Assembly (NCBI RefSeq): GCF_003129905.1
Contig: NZ_QFFM01000001.1
Span: forward strand, 140,751 to 204,750
Length of the DNA: 64,000 nucleotides
Origin: Bifidobacterium callitrichidarum
Lineage (GTDB): Bacteria > Actinomycetota > Actinomycetes > Actinomycetales > Bifidobacteriaceae
Reading direction: 5' to 3'
In this document: piece by piece, positions 55,656-64,000 of the stretch
Layout of the letters: the number at the start of each line of letters is the position of its first letter
Position numbering within the stretch: the first letter of the stretch is position 1
Position numbers and translations under genes: made by a program
The notes under the pieces: generated by a model
What the model was told of the DNA's origin: nothing
What the model saw: the letters and a program-made list of their open reading frames with translations, nothing else
Databases searched by the model: none

Positions 55656-57374
55656 TCATCCAATCACGGCGAACGACTGCGGGGGCAGGGTCAGCATCCC
55701 GCCGTCGACGGCCGGATCGCCCAATCCCAGCAGCACGGAAGCGTCGCCCGCAAGCTCCCCTATCGGCATCGCGACGTGTGCGGTCTCGCGTCCCGGATTC
55801 ATGGCGATGAGCAGGGTGCGTGCGCCCTCGCCGTGGGTGCCGCCGGCAGCGCTTGCATTGGCGCTGTCGGCATCAACGCCGGAATCCCCGGCCGTATTCG
55901 GCCGGCGCAGATACGCGAACGTTCGCCCCTCGGCCGGTGCGGCGACCACGTCGAACCCGGCATCCGCATTCAACGCCGGCTGCTCGGCCCGCAACGCCAG
56001 CACTGAACGCACCCAGTGCAGCAGCGAATCCTCGCGTGCCTCCGCGTCCGAAACGGTCGGCGCATCCTCGGCCGCATCGATCGGCAGGTACAGCTCATCG
56101 GTGCCAGCGGTGGAGAACCCGAGATTCGCCGCACCCTCTTCCCACTGCATCGGCGTGCGGCTGCCGGTGCGCGTGTAACCGCCCTCCTTGGTGGGCAGCG
56201 GGCGGTATCGCATGCCGATCTCGTCGCCGTAATAGAGGAACGGGCAGCCTGGCATGGTCATGAGCATGCCGTACGCCACCTTGCGCTCGCGTTCGGTGAG
56301 GCGTTGCGCCGTGCGCAGGGTGTCGTGATTGCAGGTGATGAGGTCGAACAGGCCGCCCGCGCGCTCGGCGTCACGCAGTTGCGGCAGGTACTGATCGAGG
56401 AACGGCGCGATCGAGGCGCCCGAGTCGGCGTTGAAGTAGCTGCCGTCGCCCTCATGCGCGAGCGGGGTATCCGTGTTGCGCAGCAGCATGTTGTAGCCGT
56501 TCGGATTGCCGTCCCAACGCCAGTCGAGGTAGAAGTCCATGTCGAAGCCGGCCTGCATCGACTCGTACGGGCGCCCCCATTCGGAGACGAATGCGGCTTC
56601 GGGGAATTCGGGACGGATCTTCGAGAACAGGTATTGCCAGGTGCGGATGGTGAAGGGTTTGCCCGCCTCGTCGTGCTTGACGAGGCTGTCCGCCATGTCC
56701 ACGCGGAAGCCGTCCGCCCCGCGCGAGAGCCAGAAGCGCATCACGTCCAGCAACGCCTCGCAGGTGGCGAGGGCGTCCGGGCCGAGCGCTGGCTTCTGCC
56801 AGGCATGCTTCGGGTGCGCGAAGCCGTAGTTGAGTGCGGGCTGGCACTTGAAGAAGTTGAGGATATAGGTGCCGTCGCGTTCGGTCTCGCCGCCGATGAA
56901 CGGCAGGCCGTCGCCGCCGGAAATCCAGCAGTCGGTCCAGATGTAGCGTTCGGACAGCCCCTCGCGTTCGGCGGGATCGGCCTGAGCGGAGGCGCGGAAC
57001 CAGGCGTGTTCCTCGCTGGTGTGGCCGGGCACCAGGTCGAGCAGTACGTGCATGCCGCGTTCGTGAGCCGCTTCGAACAGGGCGACGAGGTCGTCGTTGG
57101 TGCCGTAGCGTGCGGCCACTTGGATGTAGTCGCGCACGTCATAGCCGGCGTCCTTGAACGGGGAGTCGAAGCACGGGTTGATCCACAGCGCGTTGCAGCC
57201 GAGCCCGGATACGTAGTCCAGTCTGCTGATGATGCCGGGGATGTCGCCGATGCCGTCTCCGTTGGAATCGGCGAAGCTCTGCGGATAGATCTCGTAGAAA
57301 CGCGCCCCCGAAAGCCAGCTCGGGCGGGCGAATGGACGGGGGGATTCTTGGGCGTGTCGCGCATTGTCGGTCAT
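55656..57374 (-). CDS. GH13 glycosidase (alpha-glucosidase-like)
   Basis: 572 residues from ATG 57374. Barrel start ARFYEIYPQSFADSNGDGIG, LLDLVPGHTSEEHAWF, nucleophile D226 in DGFRVDMADSLV, acid/base E265 in FVSEWGRPYES, and D351 in TCNHDTLRT. VPGHTS departs from the usual VPNHTS. The C-terminal domain is short. No signal peptide, so it acts on imported sugars. It is divergent from malE, sharing a 269-bp promoter region with several MalR-like sites. Substrate range is unknown. Confidence 0.9.
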   Translation of the reverse strand: MTDNARHAQESPRPFARPSWLSGARFYEIYPQSFADSNGDGIGDIPGIISRLDYVSGLGCNALWINPCFDSPFKDAGYDVRDYIQVAARYGTNDDLVALFEAAHERGMHVLLDLVPGHTSEEHAWFRASAQADPAEREGLSERYIWTDCWISGGDGLPFIGGETERDGTYILNFFKCQPALNYGFAHPKHAWQKPALGPDALATCEALLDVMRFWLSRGADGFRVDMADSLVKHDEAGKPFTIRTWQYLFSKIRPEFPEAAFVSEWGRPYESMQAGFDMDFYLDWRWDGNPNGYNMLLRNTDTPLAHEGDGSYFNADSGASIAPFLDQYLPQLRDAERAGGLFDLITCNHDTLRTAQRLTERERKVAYGMLMTMPGCPFLYYGDEIGMRYRPLPTKEGGYTRTGSRTPMQWEEGAANLGFSTAGTDELYLPIDAAEDAPTVSDAEAREDSLLHWVRSVLALRAEQPALNADAGFDVVAAPAEGRTFAYLRRPNTAGDSGVDADSANASAAGGTHGEGARTLLIAMNPGRETAHVAMPIGELAGDASVLLGLGDPAVDGGMLTLPPQSFAVIG

Positions 57375-57413
57375 CGAAACTCCTTTGTTTGTGCGGGTTC
57401 ACGGGTATTGCCC

Positions 57414-57510
57414 ATCGATTGCAATACTACTGGTCTACCAAGAATTGCCAACGTATGCAAAAAACGTGCTACACTTACAGCCGACGATGTTCCGCAGCGT
57501 TGCAAACACG
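57414..57510. promoter_or_regulatory. MalR-like operators between the divergent GH13 gene and malE
   Basis: ATCGATTGCAATAC (57414-57427), ACGTATGCAAAAAACG (57451-57466) and GCGTTGCAAACACG (57497-57510) share the TTGCAA/ATGCAA core of LacI-family sites and would control both directions. Confidence 0.6.
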
Positions 57511-57643
57511 AAACATTCCTAGGCAAAACCAAGATGATGCGAGCGTATGCAACACAATATCCAGTGATGGATTGAAAACGTGTGCATCGAATCGAGAACT
57601 TTGGACGTAACCGGCCAAGAACAGAGAAAGAAAGGACCGATCA

Positions 57644-58897
57644 ATGAAGATCAACTGGAAGAAGGCTCTCGGCCTCACCGCCGCCGTGGCCATGCTCATG
57701 CCGCTCGCCGCTTGCGGCGGCTCCGACTCCGGCAACGGTGGCTCCTCCACCGCCGGCACCGAGGACGTCACCCTGAGCGTTTGGGCCCCGCAGGAGGATC
57801 AGGCCAAGGGCGATGACGGCTCCGAGGCCTGGCTCACCCAGGTCGAGGCCAACTTCGAGAAGGATCACCCGGAGTACAAGATCACGTGGAAGAACGACGT
57901 GGTCTCCGAGGGTGACGCCTCCACCAAGGTGCAGACCGACCCGACCGCCGCAGCCGACGTCTACATGTTCGCCTCCGACCAGCTCGGCGCCCTCATGAAG
58001 GTCCAGGGCATCGGCGAGCTCGGCACCGACGCCGTCAAGCAGCTCAAGGAGCAGAACGGCGATCTGGAAGTCGCCTCCATGACCGGCACCGACGGCAAGT
58101 ACTACGGCGTGCCCTACACGGACAACACCTGGTTCATGTACTACGACAAGTCCGCCTTCTCCGACGAGGACATCAAGAGCCTGGACACCATGATCTCCAA
58201 GGCCGCCATCTCCTTCCCGCTCAACGACTCCTGGTACATCGGCGGCTTCTATGACGGCCTGCAGCTCTTCGGCGAGAACGGCACCGACGAAAGCGCCGGC
58301 ATGGTCTTCCCGAAGGACGCCGGCGACATCTCCAAGTACCTGGTCGACCTCGCCGCCAACCCGAACTTCCACAACAGCTCCGATAACTCCGGCCTGTCCG
58401 AGATGACCGAAGGCACCGTCAAGGCCTTCTTCTCCGGCTCCTGGTCCGCCGCGGACATCAAGAAGGCCCTCGGCGACAACTTCGGCGCCGCCCAGCTGCC
58501 GACCTTCACCGTGAACGGCCAGACCAAGCAGATGAAGTCCTTCGCCGCCACCAAGGCCGCCGCCTACAACCCGAACGCCAAGAATCCGAAGGCCGCCGCC
58601 CAGTTCGCCGCCTACCTCGGCTCCACCGAGTCCCAGAAGCTGCACTACGAGCTGCGCAACATCATCCCGACCGACAAGTCCCTGTCCAGCCTGACCACCG
58701 ATGACCCGGTCGCCATCGCCCAGACCAACACCATGGCCAACACTGCCATCCTGCAGTCCGGTCTGGCTGGCATGGGCTCCTGGTGGGATCCGGCCAAGGC
58801 TTTCGGCGACGCCATCCTGAACAAGGAAGTCACCTCCGACAACGCCCAGGCCAAGACCGACGAGTGGGTCAAGCAGGTCGGCAAGTACGCCGAGTGA
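57644..58897 (+). CDS. malE: maltose/maltodextrin ABC solute-binding lipoprotein
   Basis: 417 residues from ATG 57644 with AAAGGA upstream. Lipobox LAAC (C24). LSVWAPQEDQAKGDDGSEAW, DVYMFASDQLGALMK, WFMYYDKSAFSDEDIKSLD and FFSGSWSAADIKKAL fit MalE-type proteins. It is followed after 390 bp by the two permeases, with pairing-competent RNA structures between. It delivers maltodextrins for MalQ and the GH13 enzymes. Confidence 0.92.
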   Translation: MKINWKKALGLTAAVAMLMPLAACGGSDSGNGGSSTAGTEDVTLSVWAPQEDQAKGDDGSEAWLTQVEANFEKDHPEYKITWKNDVVSEGDASTKVQTDPTAAADVYMFASDQLGALMKVQGIGELGTDAVKQLKEQNGDLEVASMTGTDGKYYGVPYTDNTWFMYYDKSAFSDEDIKSLDTMISKAAISFPLNDSWYIGGFYDGLQLFGENGTDESAGMVFPKDAGDISKYLVDLAANPNFHNSSDNSGLSEMTEGTVKAFFSGSWSAADIKKALGDNFGAAQLPTFTVNGQTKQMKSFAATKAAAYNPNAKNPKAAAQFAAYLGSTESQKLHYELRNIIPTDKSLSSLTTDDPVAIAQTNTMANTAILQSGLAGMGSWWDPAKAFGDAILNKEVTSDNAQAKTDEWVKQVGKYAE

Positions 58898-58920
58898 CAG
58901 CCCGGCCGATAACCACAGAC

Positions 58921-59081
58921 TTGGGCGACGGTAATACTCCACTCCTTCACGCCGCCCAACCTCACCTATAACTGAACATAACTGAAAACAGATAACTGAA
59001 AATCGGTGCTGGAGGTCCGTCAAAGGTACGCCAGTTGCGGGCGATGAGGGGAACCGCGATTCGCCCGCAATCCCCAGCACC
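58921..59081 (+). ncRNA. structured intercistronic region between malE and malF
   Basis: TTGGGCG (58921) pairs with CGCCCAA (58953-58959). GGTGCTGG (59005-59012) pairs with CCAGCACC (59074-59081), enclosing TTGCGGGCGA (59035-59044) with TCGCCCGCAA (59061-59070). These may stabilise malE mRNA or partly terminate transcription before malF. In the remainder of 58898-59287 I see only the malF ribosome-binding region. Confidence 0.45.
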
Positions 59082-59287
59082 ACCAAGCGGTTTCGTCTTC
59101 TTGTTTCTCCTCCTCCTTCATTGCCAAGCAGAGCTCGGGCAGCGTGCACGCGGTGTCCGGGCTTTACTTGGGTCAGCGCAGGTTGCGGCGTCGGGGCTGC
59201 GGCCGGCAGGCGGGACGGCATCGGGAAACCACCAACTTTTCAACTATTTCAACCATCAATCGTTATCGTGAGAGGCGGTAGGGTGCA

Positions 59288-60691
59288 ATGACCACAGCAA
59301 CCCTTTCTCCGCGGGAGATGAAGCGCCGTCGCAGGATGGGCGCGGACTATGTGGCGCCCTCGCCGTATTCGGTGAGGAACGCGCTGACCAAGGGTGACGT
59401 GTTCACCAAGCTGTCCGCAGTCGTCTTCGGCCTCGGCAACATCGTCCGCAAGCAGTATGTCAAGGGCGTCGCGTTGCTGGCGCTCGAAGTCGCGTTCATC
59501 GTGTTCATGATCACGAACGGCGTGAACTACCTGTCCAAGCTGCCCAGCCTGGGTACCCAGAAGCAGGGCAAGCAGCTCGTGGACGGCTTCTGGGTGTACG
59601 TCCAGGGCGACAACTCCGTGGTCATCCTGCTGTACGGCGTGTGCACCATCGTGGCCTGCATCCTGTTCGTCTACCTGTGGACCATCTCCCTCAAGTGCGC
59701 GTACAAGGCGGAATGCCTGACCCGCCAGAACGGCAAGGCCCCGAGCCTCAGGGACGACCTGCGCGCGCTGACCGACGAGAAGGCCTACCAGCTGCTCATG
59801 TTCCTGCCGACCCTCGGCATCCTCGTGTTCACCGTGCTGCCGCTGATCTTCATGATCTCGATGGCCTTCACCAGCTACGACCGCAACCATCTGGTGCTCT
59901 TCGACTGGGTGGGCTTCGAGAACTTCGGCAAGTTGTTCTCCACCGGCAACGGCACCGTCAGCGCCCGTCTGTTCATCCAGGTGACCATCTGGACCCTGGT
60001 GTGGGCGTTCTTCGCCACCTTCCTCAACTTCTTCCTCGGCATGTTCTTCGCCATGGTCATCAACCGCAAGACCACGCGGTTCAAGGGCTTCTGGCGCGCG
60101 TGCTTCTCCATGTCCATCGCCGTGCCGCAGTTTGTGTCCCTGCTGGTGATGCACACCATGCTCCAGCCGACTGGCGCCATCAACCGACTGCTCATGCAGT
60201 GGGGCTGGATCGACCAGGCGCTGCCGTTCTTCACGAACACCACGTGGGCGCGCGTCACGGTCATCATCATCAACCTGTGGGTCGGCATCCCGTACACGAT
60301 CATGCAGATCACCGGCATCCTGCAGAACATCCCGGCCGACCTGTACGAGGCCGCCAAGCTGGACGGCGCGAACTGGTGGCAGATCTTCACCCAGATCACC
60401 ATGCCGTACATCATCTTCGTACTCACGCCGTACCTGATCACCACGTTCACCGGCAACGTGAACAACTTCAACGTCATCTACCTGCTGTCGGGCGGCGCCC
60501 CGGTGCCGATCGGCGACTCCGCCGGCACCACCGATCTGCTTATCACCTGGCTGTACAAGCTCACGGTCGATAAGAACGATTACAACCTCGGCGCGGTCAT
60601 CGGCATCATGACGTTCATCGTCCTCGCGGTGGTGTCGCTGATCACCTACCGCAACTCCGGTTCCTACAAGAATGAGGAGGCATTCCGCTGA
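59288..60691 (+). CDS. malF: maltose ABC permease MalF
   Basis: 467 residues, longer than plain sugar permeases because of a large N-terminal portion and periplasmic insert as in E. coli MalF. Helices start about residue 57 (GVALLALEVAFIVFMITNGV). The EAA loop reads YEAAKLDGANWWQIFTQITM. NNFNVIYLLSGGAPV is typical of MalF. It overlaps malG at TGATG, so translation is coupled. Confidence 0.94.
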   Translation: MTTATLSPREMKRRRRMGADYVAPSPYSVRNALTKGDVFTKLSAVVFGLGNIVRKQYVKGVALLALEVAFIVFMITNGVNYLSKLPSLGTQKQGKQLVDGFWVYVQGDNSVVILLYGVCTIVACILFVYLWTISLKCAYKAECLTRQNGKAPSLRDDLRALTDEKAYQLLMFLPTLGILVFTVLPLIFMISMAFTSYDRNHLVLFDWVGFENFGKLFSTGNGTVSARLFIQVTIWTLVWAFFATFLNFFLGMFFAMVINRKTTRFKGFWRACFSMSIAVPQFVSLLVMHTMLQPTGAINRLLMQWGWIDQALPFFTNTTWARVTVIIINLWVGIPYTIMQITGILQNIPADLYEAAKLDGANWWQIFTQITMPYIIFVLTPYLITTFTGNVNNFNVIYLLSGGAPVPIGDSAGTTDLLITWLYKLTVDKNDYNLGAVIGIMTFIVLAVVSLITYRNSGSYKNEEAFR

Positions 60692-61587
60692 TGAGCAACC
60701 ACAGCATTCAGAAGGCTGAATCGCACAGCCTCATGCACGATGCGAAGAAGCGCCGCATCCTGGGAGACATCCTCTCTCACCTGTTCCTGGCCGTCATGGC
60801 CGTGATCTGGCTGATCCCGATCGTGTGGGTCTTCGCGGAAAGTTTCAACAAGAACACCGCTCCGTACACCAAGACGTTCTTCCCGACCGAGTTCTCGTTG
60901 GACAACTACATCGGCCTGTTCACGGACAAGACCGTGCTCGACTTCCCGAAGATGTTCATGAACACGCTCATCGTGGCGTGCTTCGTGTGCGTCATCTCCG
61001 TGGTGTTCGTGCTGGCCGTGGCCTACTGCATGAGCCGCCTGCGCTTCCGCACCCGCAAGACCTTCATGAACGTGGTGCTGATCTTGGGCATGTTCCCGGG
61101 CATCATGGCCGTCTCCGCCATCTACTTCATCCTTAAGGCCGTGGGCCTGACCAGCGAGGGACTGACCACCATCGCCCTGATTCTGGTCTATTCGGCGGGC
61201 TCCGGCGCCGGCTTCTACGTGATGAAGGGATACATGGACACCATCCCGACTTCGCTCGACGAGGCCGCGATGCTCGACGGCTGCACCCGCCTGCAGGTGT
61301 TCTACAAGATCATCATCCCGATCTGCAAGCCCATGATCGTCTACCAGGCCATCATCGGCTTCCTGACCCCGTGGCTCGACTTTGTGATGGCCAAAGTCAT
61401 CTGCCGCACGCAGTCGAACTACACGGTCGCCCTGGGCCTGTGGCTCATGTTGCAGAAGGAATACATCCAGAACTGGTACGCGCGCTTCGCCGCCGCGGCC
61501 GTGGTGATTTCCATCCCGATCGCCATCCTCTTCATCGTCATGCAACGCTTCTATCAGGAATCGATGTCGGGATCGGTGAAGGGCTGA
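60691..61587 (+). CDS. malG: maltose ABC permease MalG
   Basis: 298 residues with six helices (FLAVMAVIWLIPIVWVFAES first). The EAA loop reads DEAAMLDGCTRLQVFYKIII. WLMLQKEYIQNWYARFAAAA and FIVMQRFYQESMSGSVKG at the C-terminus match MalG, whose tail contacts the ATPase. No ATPase gene is adjacent. Confidence 0.94.
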   Translation: MSNHSIQKAESHSLMHDAKKRRILGDILSHLFLAVMAVIWLIPIVWVFAESFNKNTAPYTKTFFPTEFSLDNYIGLFTDKTVLDFPKMFMNTLIVACFVCVISVVFVLAVAYCMSRLRFRTRKTFMNVVLILGMFPGIMAVSAIYFILKAVGLTSEGLTTIALILVYSAGSGAGFYVMKGYMDTIPTSLDEAAMLDGCTRLQVFYKIIIPICKPMIVYQAIIGFLTPWLDFVMAKVICRTQSNYTVALGLWLMLQKEYIQNWYARFAAAAVVISIPIAILFIVMQRFYQESMSGSVKG

Positions 61588-61590
61588 GCC

Positions 61591-61832
61591 GTTAAGCGGA
61601 CAGTCCGGTGGACTGTCCGTAGGCTCAGCCTGAGCGAGGCGATAGCCGAGCGAAGGTCGGATTGAGCCCGGCCGCAGGCCGGTCCGTTCTTGCAGGGGCC
61701 GAAGGCGAGGTCGTTAAGCGGACAGTCCGGTGGACTGTCCGTAGGCTCAGCCTGAGCGAGGCGGTAGCCCGAGCGAAGGTCGGATTGAGCCCGGCCGCAG
61801 GCCGGTCCGTTCTTGCTGGACCGAAGGCGACT
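61591..61832 (+). repeat. GTTAAGCGGACAGTCC hairpin element, two tandem copies
   Basis: Copies at 61591-61712 and 61713-61832 repeat with a 122-bp period. Each starts GTTAAGC, then GGACAGTCC-GGT-GGACTGTCC, and ends near GACCGAAGGCGA or GGCCGAAGGCGA. The inverted partial copy is at 46680-46748. Confidence 0.8.
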
Positions 61833-61839
61833 TTCTTTT

Positions 61840-61888
61840 CGGCTCCCCTCTCCGAGGGGAGCTGTCAGCGAAGCTGACTGAGGGGAGC
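61840..61888 (+). repeat. GGGGAGCTGTC/GACTGAGGGG dispersed element
   Basis: CGGCTCCCC, GAGGGGAGCTGTCAGC, GAAGCTGAC, TGAGGGGAG, immediately after the tandem hairpin repeats. Confidence 0.8.
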
Positions 61889-61928
61889 CCCATTGCCTCG
61901 CCACCCATAGCACCACGTACACAACACA

Positions 61929-61957
61929 AATGGCTCCCGCCGAGTCCGGGAGCCATT
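61929..61957 (+). terminator. terminator before the pullulanase gene
   Basis: AATGGCTCCCG (61929-61939) pairs with CGGGAGCCATT (61947-61957); closes the mal operon or repeat region. Confidence 0.7.
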
Positions 61958-61986
61958 CTCATATACCCCAAGGAAAGGAGCTTCCC

Positions 61987-64000
61987 GTGCCGCAACCCGC
62001 TTCACTGGCCGTGGCCGACTGGACCCCCGCCGAAACTGCCCTGCCATGCCCGGATTATCCGGTGTATACGGACGATGATCTCGGCGCGTTCCCGGACGCC
62101 AAAGGCACCACGTTCCGCGTCTGGGCCCCTACGGCCAGCGGCGTCACGTTGCGGCTGTTCAAGACCGGATCCTCGGACGAGGAGGCCGTGATCGACGATG
62201 CCGAATCCGTGGTGACAGCGGGGATGGAAACGCCCGTCTCCATCAATCCCGCCGCCTTCCCCTTCGAAACCTACGAGCTCGCCCCCGGCGCGGACGGCAC
62301 CTGGCTGGTCCGCTGCGACGGCATCGGCCACGGCGTCTACTACGACTACATCGTGCGTTTCCCGGACGGCACCGAACATCGCACTGCTGACCCGTGGGCC
62401 CGCGCCGCCGGCGTGAACGGCCGCCGCAGCATGGTCGTGGACCTGAGCCGCACGGACCCGGACGGTTGGTCCGAAGACCATCGCCCGCACATCCCCAGTC
62501 GTGACCTGGTCATCTGGGAGACCCACATCGGCGACTTCAGCAACGACCCGCACAGCGGCGTGCCGTTCGAGCACCGCGGCACCTACCTCGCCTTCACCTA
62601 CCCGAACACCAGCGTGGACGGCGACGGCGAATTCCCCACCTGCGTGGCATATCTCAAGCGTCTTGGCGTCACCGCCGTGCAGCTCATGCCGTTCTATGAC
62701 TATGGCTCCATCGACGAATCCCTCGCGCGCGATGATCCGCGCCACGGCTTCAACTGGGGCTACGACCCGCTCAACTACAACGTTCCCGAAGGCTCGTACA
62801 GCACTGACCCGTTTGACGGCGAAGTGCGCATCCGCGAATGCAAGCGGATGATCCAGGCCCTGCACAAGGCTGGCATCAAGGTGATCATGGACGTGGTCTA
62901 CAACCACATGTTCTCCACCGACAACTGGTTCGAGCGCATGATCCCCGGCTACGCGCTGCGGCGTCGCGAGGACGGAAGCTTCGCCGACGGCTCGGCCTGC
63001 ACGAACGACGTGGCCACCGAGCATCCGATGATGCGCAAGTACATCGTGGATTCCGTGACCTACTGGGCGCGCGAATATCACATCGACGGCTTCCGCTTCG
63101 ACCTCATGGGTCTGATCGACGTGGACACCATGAACGCCGTCCGTTCCGCGCTCGACCAGCTGCCGGGCGGCGCGTCCATCCTCATGCACGGCGAGCCCTG
63201 GGCCGCCCGCGAGACCGCGCTCGTTAAGGGCACGATTCTGGCGGACAAGCGCGGCATGCCGTACCTGAGCCCGCGTATCGGCATGTTCTGCGATTCCACG
63301 CGCGACGCGGTTCGCGGCCACGTGTTCTACCAGAAGGTGCCCGGTTACCTGACCGGCGCAGCCGCCGATTACGCCGACGACATCCGTCATGCCGAGGACG
63401 GCTGGCGTGGCACCCTGAGCGGCACCGCGGCCGTCGGCCAGCTCATCCAGTACGTGTCCGCGCACGACGACCTGACCCTGTGGGACAAGCTGTGCGCCAC
63501 CATGCGCCCGATTCCCACCGAGGTCGATTACGCGGCCGAAGGCGAGTGCTGCGAGGATCTCATGCAGTCGAACCGGCTGGCGGCCGGCGTCGTGTTCACC
63601 GCGGCCGGCGTGCCGTTCCTGTTGGGCGGCGAGGAATTCGCCCGCACCAAACATGGCGTCTCCGATTCGTTCCGCAGTCCTGTGGCTCTGAACCAGCTCG
63701 ACTGGCGCCGTGCGCAACGATTGAGCAGTCTGGTGGACCATTACGCGGCGCTGATTCGTCTGCGTCGCGGCAATCCCGCGTACTTCGGCGGTGCGCGCAT
63801 GATTGTGCCCCGCGAGGACGAGGTGGTGGTGTTCCGCGTGGGCGATGACTGTGTGGCCATCAACCCCGCCGACGAGCCGCGCTCACAGGCCACGGTCCAG
63901 CTGGAAATGCCCGGCCCGTACGACGAGGTCTCGAAGATCGCGCCCAACGACTGGCGGTGCATCTACTGTTCCGAGCCCGGCATGCCCCCCCCCGCGGCCG
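61987..64000 (+). CDS. pulA: type I pullulanase (alpha-1,6 debranching), 3' end outside window
   Basis: GTG 61987 follows AAAGGAG; the frame is open to the right edge (671 codons). The N-terminal CBM48-like domain begins FPDAKGTTFRVWAPTASGVT. Type I pullulanase motif YNVPEGSYSTDPFDGEVRIR, MDVVYNHMF, nucleophile D372 (DGFRFDLMGLID), acid/base E403 (MHGEPWA) and D494 region (SAHDDLTLWDKL). No signal peptide, so cytoplasmic: it removes branches from imported starch oligosaccharides or glycogen. Downstream of malEFG. Confidence 0.93.
   Translation, partial: MPQPASLAVADWTPAETALPCPDYPVYTDDDLGAFPDAKGTTFRVWAPTASGVTLRLFKTGSSDEEAVIDDAESVVTAGMETPVSINPAAFPFETYELAPGADGTWLVRCDGIGHGVYYDYIVRFPDGTEHRTADPWARAAGVNGRRSMVVDLSRTDPDGWSEDHRPHIPSRDLVIWETHIGDFSNDPHSGVPFEHRGTYLAFTYPNTSVDGDGEFPTCVAYLKRLGVTAVQLMPFYDYGSIDESLARDDPRHGFNWGYDPLNYNVPEGSYSTDPFDGEVRIRECKRMIQALHKAGIKVIMDVVYNHMFSTDNWFERMIPGYALRRREDGSFADGSACTNDVATEHPMMRKYIVDSVTYWAREYHIDGFRFDLMGLIDVDTMNAVRSALDQLPGGASILMHGEPWAARETALVKGTILADKRGMPYLSPRIGMFCDSTRDAVRGHVFYQKVPGYLTGAAADYADDIRHAEDGWRGTLSGTAAVGQLIQYVSAHDDLTLWDKLCATMRPIPTEVDYAAEGECCEDLMQSNRLAAGVVFTAAGVPFLLGGEEFARTKHGVSDSFRSPVALNQLDWRRAQRLSSLVDHYAALIRLRRGNPAYFGGARMIVPREDEVVVFRVGDDCVAINPADEPRSQATVQLEMPGPYDEVSKIAPNDWRCIYCSEPGMPPPAA

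Noticed and set aside
62002..63741. Open frame of 579 codons on the minus strand at the right end
   Set aside because: It is the complement of the pullulanase gene, whose motifs are clear on the plus strand.
63980..63992. C-run near the right edge as a frameshift in pullulanase
   Set aside because: The frame stays open to the edge and too few bases follow to judge.

Overview
The window is high-GC chromosomal DNA from a Bifidobacterium, most like the B. longum / B. breve group. The sucrose phosphorylase-permease-LacI cluster, the two tandem ketol-acid reductoisomerases beside alpha-glucosidase and malQ, the carbohydrate-heavy gene content, and the many leaderless or GTG/TTG-started genes all point there. 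The species call is inference from remembered family sequences.

Layout. 1-4460: a NUDIX hydrolase and a PLD-nuclease/SF2 helicase (cut by the left edge), then small hypotheticals. 4534-9421: a genomic island downstream of tRNA-Leu(CAG), bounded by a duplicated tRNA 3' end plus terminator. It carries an AlbA_2/HATPase regulator flanked by CTAATGTA arrays, 10-bp-phased GGAAAGTT iterons, gene debris, an AT-rich membrane protein and an IS1249-like transposase cut off at the island boundary. 9593-16888: tgt, an HtrA protease, a P1B ATPase into which dispersed repeats have inserted in frame, and a TetR regulator with a large palindromic operator. 17261-22775: an ABC sugar transporter and a GH120 beta-xylosidase, a probable xylo-oligosaccharide locus. 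22869-32485: a DUF4143 ATPase, ferredoxin-NADP reductase, htpX, tRNA-Gly(CCC), a DMT permease, fba, purA and paired crcB. 32612-38383: a branched-chain amino acid ABC transporter whose LivH carries an extra N-terminal extracytoplasmic domain. 38651-44847: the scrP/scrT/MFS/scrR sucrose locus with palindromic LacI operators. 44976-49708: a candidate attenuator leader, an MHS-type transporter, and ilvC1 and ilvC2. 49814-64000: a maltodextrin/starch region with two GH13 glucosidases, a LacI regulator, malQ, malEFG and a type I pullulanase running off the right edge.

The genes together describe import and hydrolysis of plant oligosaccharides (xylan, sucrose, maltodextrin), with fba feeding central metabolism and with BCAA uptake and synthesis. 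Local LacI and TetR regulators have operators visible at their targets.

Repeats are the most unusual aspect. There are two 189-bp four-site dyad elements, seven copies of a GGGGAGCTGTC/GACTGAGGGG element (two inside a coding sequence), a GTTAAGCGGACAGTCC hairpin element present three times, and CTAATGTA operator arrays at two unrelated ATP-binding-protein genes. No CRISPR array, rRNA gene or intact integrase was seen.
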